DNA from: Cololabis saira
Lineage: Eukaryota > Chordata > Actinopteri > Beloniformes > Belonidae
NCBI RefSeq assembly: GCF_033807715.1
Contig: NC_084587.1
Span: 19,443,017-19,507,016, forward strand
Length of the DNA: 64,000 nucleotides
Direction of reading: 5' to 3'
Under the pieces are notes generated by a model, which made no database searches, had not been told where the DNA came from, and saw only the letters and a program-made list of their open reading frames with translations. A program made the translations under genes and the position numbers. Position 1 is the first letter of the stretch, and each line of letters starts with the position of its first letter. Below, one piece after another: positions 59,561 to 64,000 of the stretch.

Positions 59561-62500
59561 AGGGTATACCCATAATAGATCGCATTTTTCAAAATGTCAA
59601 TAATCTACCATTATCTCAACTCAAAAGGGAGATAATTCGGTCTGAGTTGTGAACAGCAGGGGGCGCTAGTAATGTGTCAGGACGAACTGATTTTGTAACA
59701 GAGCCACAAGAAAAATTACTTTTAGGTGTCTGAACAAAATGCTGCACCACAAACGTTTGAAATAGCATTTAAAGAGTGCACGATAATGTTAAAAACATTG
59801 GGAATATTTTAACATGCATGCATGAGGCGACTCTCATCAATCAGCTGTGAATGTTGAGCAGATATTTTTTCCAAATCAGGGCCCTCGCTGCTGTATGAGA
59901 CCACACGCTGTGCAAAATGACAGGCTGTCTGGCTTCCTCAAAGCACGAGAAATTCTTGCTTCATCGTTAGGTCAAATGGGCTTATGTCGTCTGTTAACAC
60001 TCAGAATAACACAACTGAATAACATGTAAGCCTGTGGGAGATCAGCCAATATCAATATATCACCTCAAGTGTCAATTGTATTCATTATATGGGTAAAATG
60101 TGATGAAACTGCAGGATAACAGCTTGAAAGTCATTATCGCATTCACTAAAGGCCAGTGCAAGTCCACTCAGAGTGTGGCGTTTATTATCCAGCTATCCAG
60201 CTGTCAAAATGAACGATCTGAAAGCAGGTGGGCAAATAGTTAGAAATCACTTCTATTCAGATAATTTCTTACAGGCTCCTAAACATTCTACCGGAGCTCA
60301 GAACTGTTAATGGTTTGAGTTATTAAGAACTGTAATCTCATCTCCCCATGAGCCCAGGTATATATTTTGAATTTTCTGAGTCAGTATTGAAGTACCATCT
60401 TTAATTGCCACTAAAATAACAAGAACGGTCCGATTAGTCTATCAAAATGAAAGTGATTCCTGACTTTTGTCAAATAGAGCTGGAATATGCTTTAGTAGAA
60501 TGGATGAAGGAGGTAGAGATAATGGGTGGATGCTTGGATAGATGGATGGATGGAAATAGCATGAACTAGTTGAAAAGTCTTTGAGGAATGTAGAAGAATA
60601 CAGAAGTGAATCACATCTTTTCTGCAGAATTCTTGACAACTGTTGCAGGAAAAAGTGCAAAATAGAATATTTTTAGGGGTAAAACTTTAGTGCAAATTAC
60701 CACTGCATTGTCAGTTTGATTCACATCTCAACAGGAGGGACAACACAGGTATCAGAGGTATTGGTCTCCAGAATGCAGACACAGTGGCTTTCATAATGCC
60801 TATAAAGCCATCGTTATTGAGAATTTCTGAATGGAAAGTCCACTAAAAGAACAATGATGTCCGAATACAGAAATCCACTGGCCGTGCTGCAAGAAAAAAA
60901 AAAAAAATCAATGTATCACAGTGACAACAGATATCCAGATCCCTGCATTCTTAGCTTGAGCCACGGATGTTGCCATAGTAACACGAGTATGTCTTATCAA
61001 GTACAGCCCTTGTGATATTTTTTTTCTTTTTTCCACTGCAACTTATTTAGGCTGTACACTGTAGGTATGACAACAGGCTATTAGGAGTTGTTACATTAAT
61101 TTCCATGTTAATAGAGTTAACAGCCATTGTGTGCTGGCTTAACCTTTGATCTTGCCTCGTCAAACTGCTGTCACCTTATATTGAATTAGGCTTATAATGG
61201 GAGCTTTTCATGGAAATGATGTAAAATGCTTTAAAACTATAAATAGGTGTAATTCAGCTGAAAGCAGACGCGATGGTTTCTGTGATATCAAAACATTGTT
61301 GCTGCACTTTAATGGTCAGCTTGTGAAAAGCCATTTACGATGCATGATATTCAGAAATGCCTCGCTTGAATATGCATCCTATTCATTGTTCTCACAGTAT
61401 AGCTCAGCGTGCACAAAGTAGGTTTTGTCCCTTAAACAGCTAAAATGTCCTATTTAATCATTAAAGGTCTTGACTTCATTGAATTTTCTCTGAATCCTGT
61501 GTAAATATGAGTGAAACTGATGACTGTAGACGCAGTATCGCTAGCCAGGAGACGCGCAACACTTTAATCTCTGCAGCATTTTGCTTGCATAGTATAACCA
61601 CAAAGTGCAGATTTTATTTGAACTTGGAAGTCACTTTGTAGCTCCAACGAGTCACACACTCGAGTTTCCTCCCTCGTTGAAAATAATGAAGCTGTTTGAT
61701 GTAAGACCACTATGGCCAGTAATGAGAGGAGTAGACTGTTCAGGAGACATGAAAGCTCTTCAGTCCATTTGGACCATAAGCGGCCATAATGGCATGGGAC
61801 CCAGACGTCACGGAGGTGAGCTGCTTTCGTGAGGGAGTGCGGGATTTAATGATCGAGGCGACGGTTAAATCTATCACCCTTTCAACATCTTATGGAAGGA
61901 GGGGCAAAACATTTTTTGGAGGTGTTAAACACAGAGAGACCTACAAAAGTCAAGGGTGCAAAGAATGGGTGACGTGAGAACTGCCACATTAAAAAAAATA
62001 GTGCTACACAGTGCTTCTGTTAGAGATAAAAAATATTAGAGAAGCTGCTACATAAATTAAAGCCCTTGATTGTGGTACCTCTATGACTGTTTAAGTGATT
62101 GCTCAACTTCAGTCATACTTGTGCATTTGTTCATAATGATCATTTCTATAAGAGCTTAGTCTTTGTTTGAAAAAAAAAGAGAAACGCTGTTTTCATGACC
62201 TGCAAAGTGATGAGTCCATAAATTACCCTTCTCTCATCCAGAGGCAGGAAGCAGCACATCTACCTCTCATCATATCAATCTCTTCCTTTTTTTTACAAGA
62301 CGCCCCTGTCAGTAGTGGCAGAAGAGACAAACTCAGAGAGTGACTGAGTGGGAGGAAGAAGAAGCTGATGGTGATGGAAGGATTAGCATCTCTTCATTTA
62401 TCTAGAGGAAGCTCCCCAGCTGGGAAGGGGTTAATATTTCTCTAGCTCATGTTCTGGGGGATTTTGCGATTTGTTGTCCTCAGTAGTAAACCCCAGTGTC

Positions 62501-64000
62501 GAGAATGTGGTTAATGGTTAGACACCTCGGCTCGCCACTTGCTGACAAAGGAAGGCCCCGGATCAGCCTGGGAGAACTGTGGAGGACCGGGGATCCTGTC
62601 ACCGGCTGTCTCTACAAAGATGGCAGTTCCTGACTGGTTAATGGCTAACAGACATTTGGATGCATCAATCTTGAAGAGTGACACGGAGTACAAACTCACA
62701 AATGCTCAGACGGCGGGAGCCCAGTGCTGACGCTGTAAACACATCTTGTTAACAGGAAGCGGACCTTGTGCCACAAAAGCACTGAGTGACAGGATCACAG
62801 ATGACAAGCAGCAGCAGCTTTCACTCCTTCTACTGTCTCCAAATGAGCGTTTGCTCTGGTAATTCTTCCTCATTGTCCCTATTAATACCTTGCAAGAAAG
62901 CTGAATTAACAGCATTCGTTATTGGAGATAGTATTTCAACCAAAGTAAGCAAATTAAGGTATACATATCCCTCTGTAATATGTGAATTATAGTTTACAGT
63001 AAATTATAAATCATTTGAAGAGTCTTATCCTGCAATATCAAACAACCAATCCAGCTCCAAAAACTACTAAATCACATAGTTAATTCACATGGTGATTACA
63101 ACACTTACAACACAAGACAAGGGGCTTTGGGGAGCCACAGGGAGAAAAAAGGAGTGTTTTGATTTTAAAATGCATACTGCTGATCTGACTCATACATATG
63201 AAAGCCAGCATTTAAAGCACTGGGAATCACAGGAGAGGGAGAAAACGTGTCTCTCTAGGTTTCCAAAACCCTACGGGGTTGAGATCAGAGACAGCTGCTG
63301 TCTGAAATACAACCGTCTCTTCAACGCATTGGAAACTGTTATTGTATAAGCCGCTGTGTGTGACCCCAGCAAGGCTCCAATACGCTCAGACAGGGAGCCA
63401 CTCGCTCACTCAGAACCCTGGCGAAAGTGACGATCAATCAACGGTTAAAGCCACCTTGCCGGGGAGACGGTGAGCTGGCCATTATGAGCTGCTGGTGGAA
63501 AAGTGGTGAGAATGAGGTTCAGATGTGAGTTTCACATTGATTCACATTGGACTTTCAAACCATCTGACATAACGTGATTATCTTGTAAAATTTGAACATA
63601 ATTTTTTTTTGTGGATGGGGCATTTCTGCCATTTAAACAAAAGGGTTTTAGAAAAAAAAATCAAAACAATACAGCTGCTGAAATACATGACAGTTTGCAC
63701 AAGTGATGGAAACTTGCTTTGTCTCCGAACATTCTTGCTGGAGGTTTGAAACTTTTCATGGACAATACAATAGAGCAAAAAAAAAAAAAAATAATACCTA
63801 CAGATGAAGAGAACAAAATGAAGTTAACTCTCTTGATAAAAAAATACAGTTATCTAACTGTACAGAGGATAATGAGTATCTCAGATCTCTGTTATTTTTT
63901 TTGTTACTAATGGCTCCAATTCACAGCTGTCAGAATTCGCCTGGTATTAAAACAACGGTCGTAGCAGAGGAAGCAAACAAGCTGCTGCTGAAGTAGCTAC

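Larger units (their letters stand above)
50341..64000. other. apparent intergenic region upstream of fbxo41
   Basis: No exon I can support. It contains LINE debris (50.5-51.1 and 54.85-55.1 kb) and dispersed repeats at about 51.9-53.3, 57.6-57.8 and 59.47-59.56 kb. Short simple repeats include a G run at about 55477-55489 and GGATGGATGGATGG at about 60540. From 60.0 to 64.0 kb I see nothing recognisable. In mammals the gene upstream of FBXO41 is EGR4, but no zinc-finger array is visible here. Confidence 0.5.

Overview
The window looks like nuclear DNA of a teleost fish, probably a spiny-rayed (percomorph) one. It is AT-rich, has vertebrate-style splice sites, and is dense in fish-type DNA transposons (hAT, Tc1, PIF/Harbinger-like, TTAA-target elements), non-LTR retrotransposon tails and long AC, AT and G/C simple repeats. 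The species call is inference only.

One protein-coding gene can be supported: the 5' part of fbxo41 (F-box only protein 41) on the minus strand. Three coding exons join in a single open frame, at 28071..27523 (start codon, C2H2 zinc finger), 24639..24410 (coiled coil) and 7760..7553 (coiled coil). They give 987 nt, or 329 codons, with consensus AG acceptors and GT donors. The F-box and leucine-rich C-terminal half must lie left of base 1. A leader exon precedes the start codon at 28298 or 28083. A likely non-coding first exon and CpG-rich promoter lie near 50.2-50.34 kb, which would make the first intron about 22 kb. Two short upstream reading frames can be read in the predicted leader.

The rest is intron (1-50.2 kb) and apparently intergenic DNA (50.35-64 kb), filled with mobile elements. 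Many can be delimited by their target-site duplications (TSDs). hAT-type elements with 8-bp TSDs: 1289-2062, 6354-7061, 25925-26991, 41040-41719, 42212-43682 and 48728-49229. A solo LTR with a 5-bp TSD (3781-4476) carries nested MITEs. A complete PIF/Harbinger-type MITE with TAA TSD lies at 32874-33597. Two elements sit in TTAA targets (14616-14961 and 43929-45119). A long-TIR element lies at 34681-35314, and a large snap-back palindrome at 48.2-49.36 kb. Tc1-like transposase relics are at 12.6, 24.7 and 46.8-47.9 kb. Non-LTR retrotransposon relics are at 8.5, 22.2-23.4, 39.7-40.4, 50.5-51.1 and 54.85-55.1 kb. A 1.87-kb internally tandem repeat occupies 20.27-22.14 kb, and a decayed coiled-coil pseudogene 35.75-36.47 kb.

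The right-hand 9 kb (55-64 kb) shows almost nothing recognisable. I did not find a convincing new biological system. The most unusual structures are the nested palindromes, the stacked MITE-in-MITE-in-LTR arrangement and the uORF-bearing fbxo41 leader.
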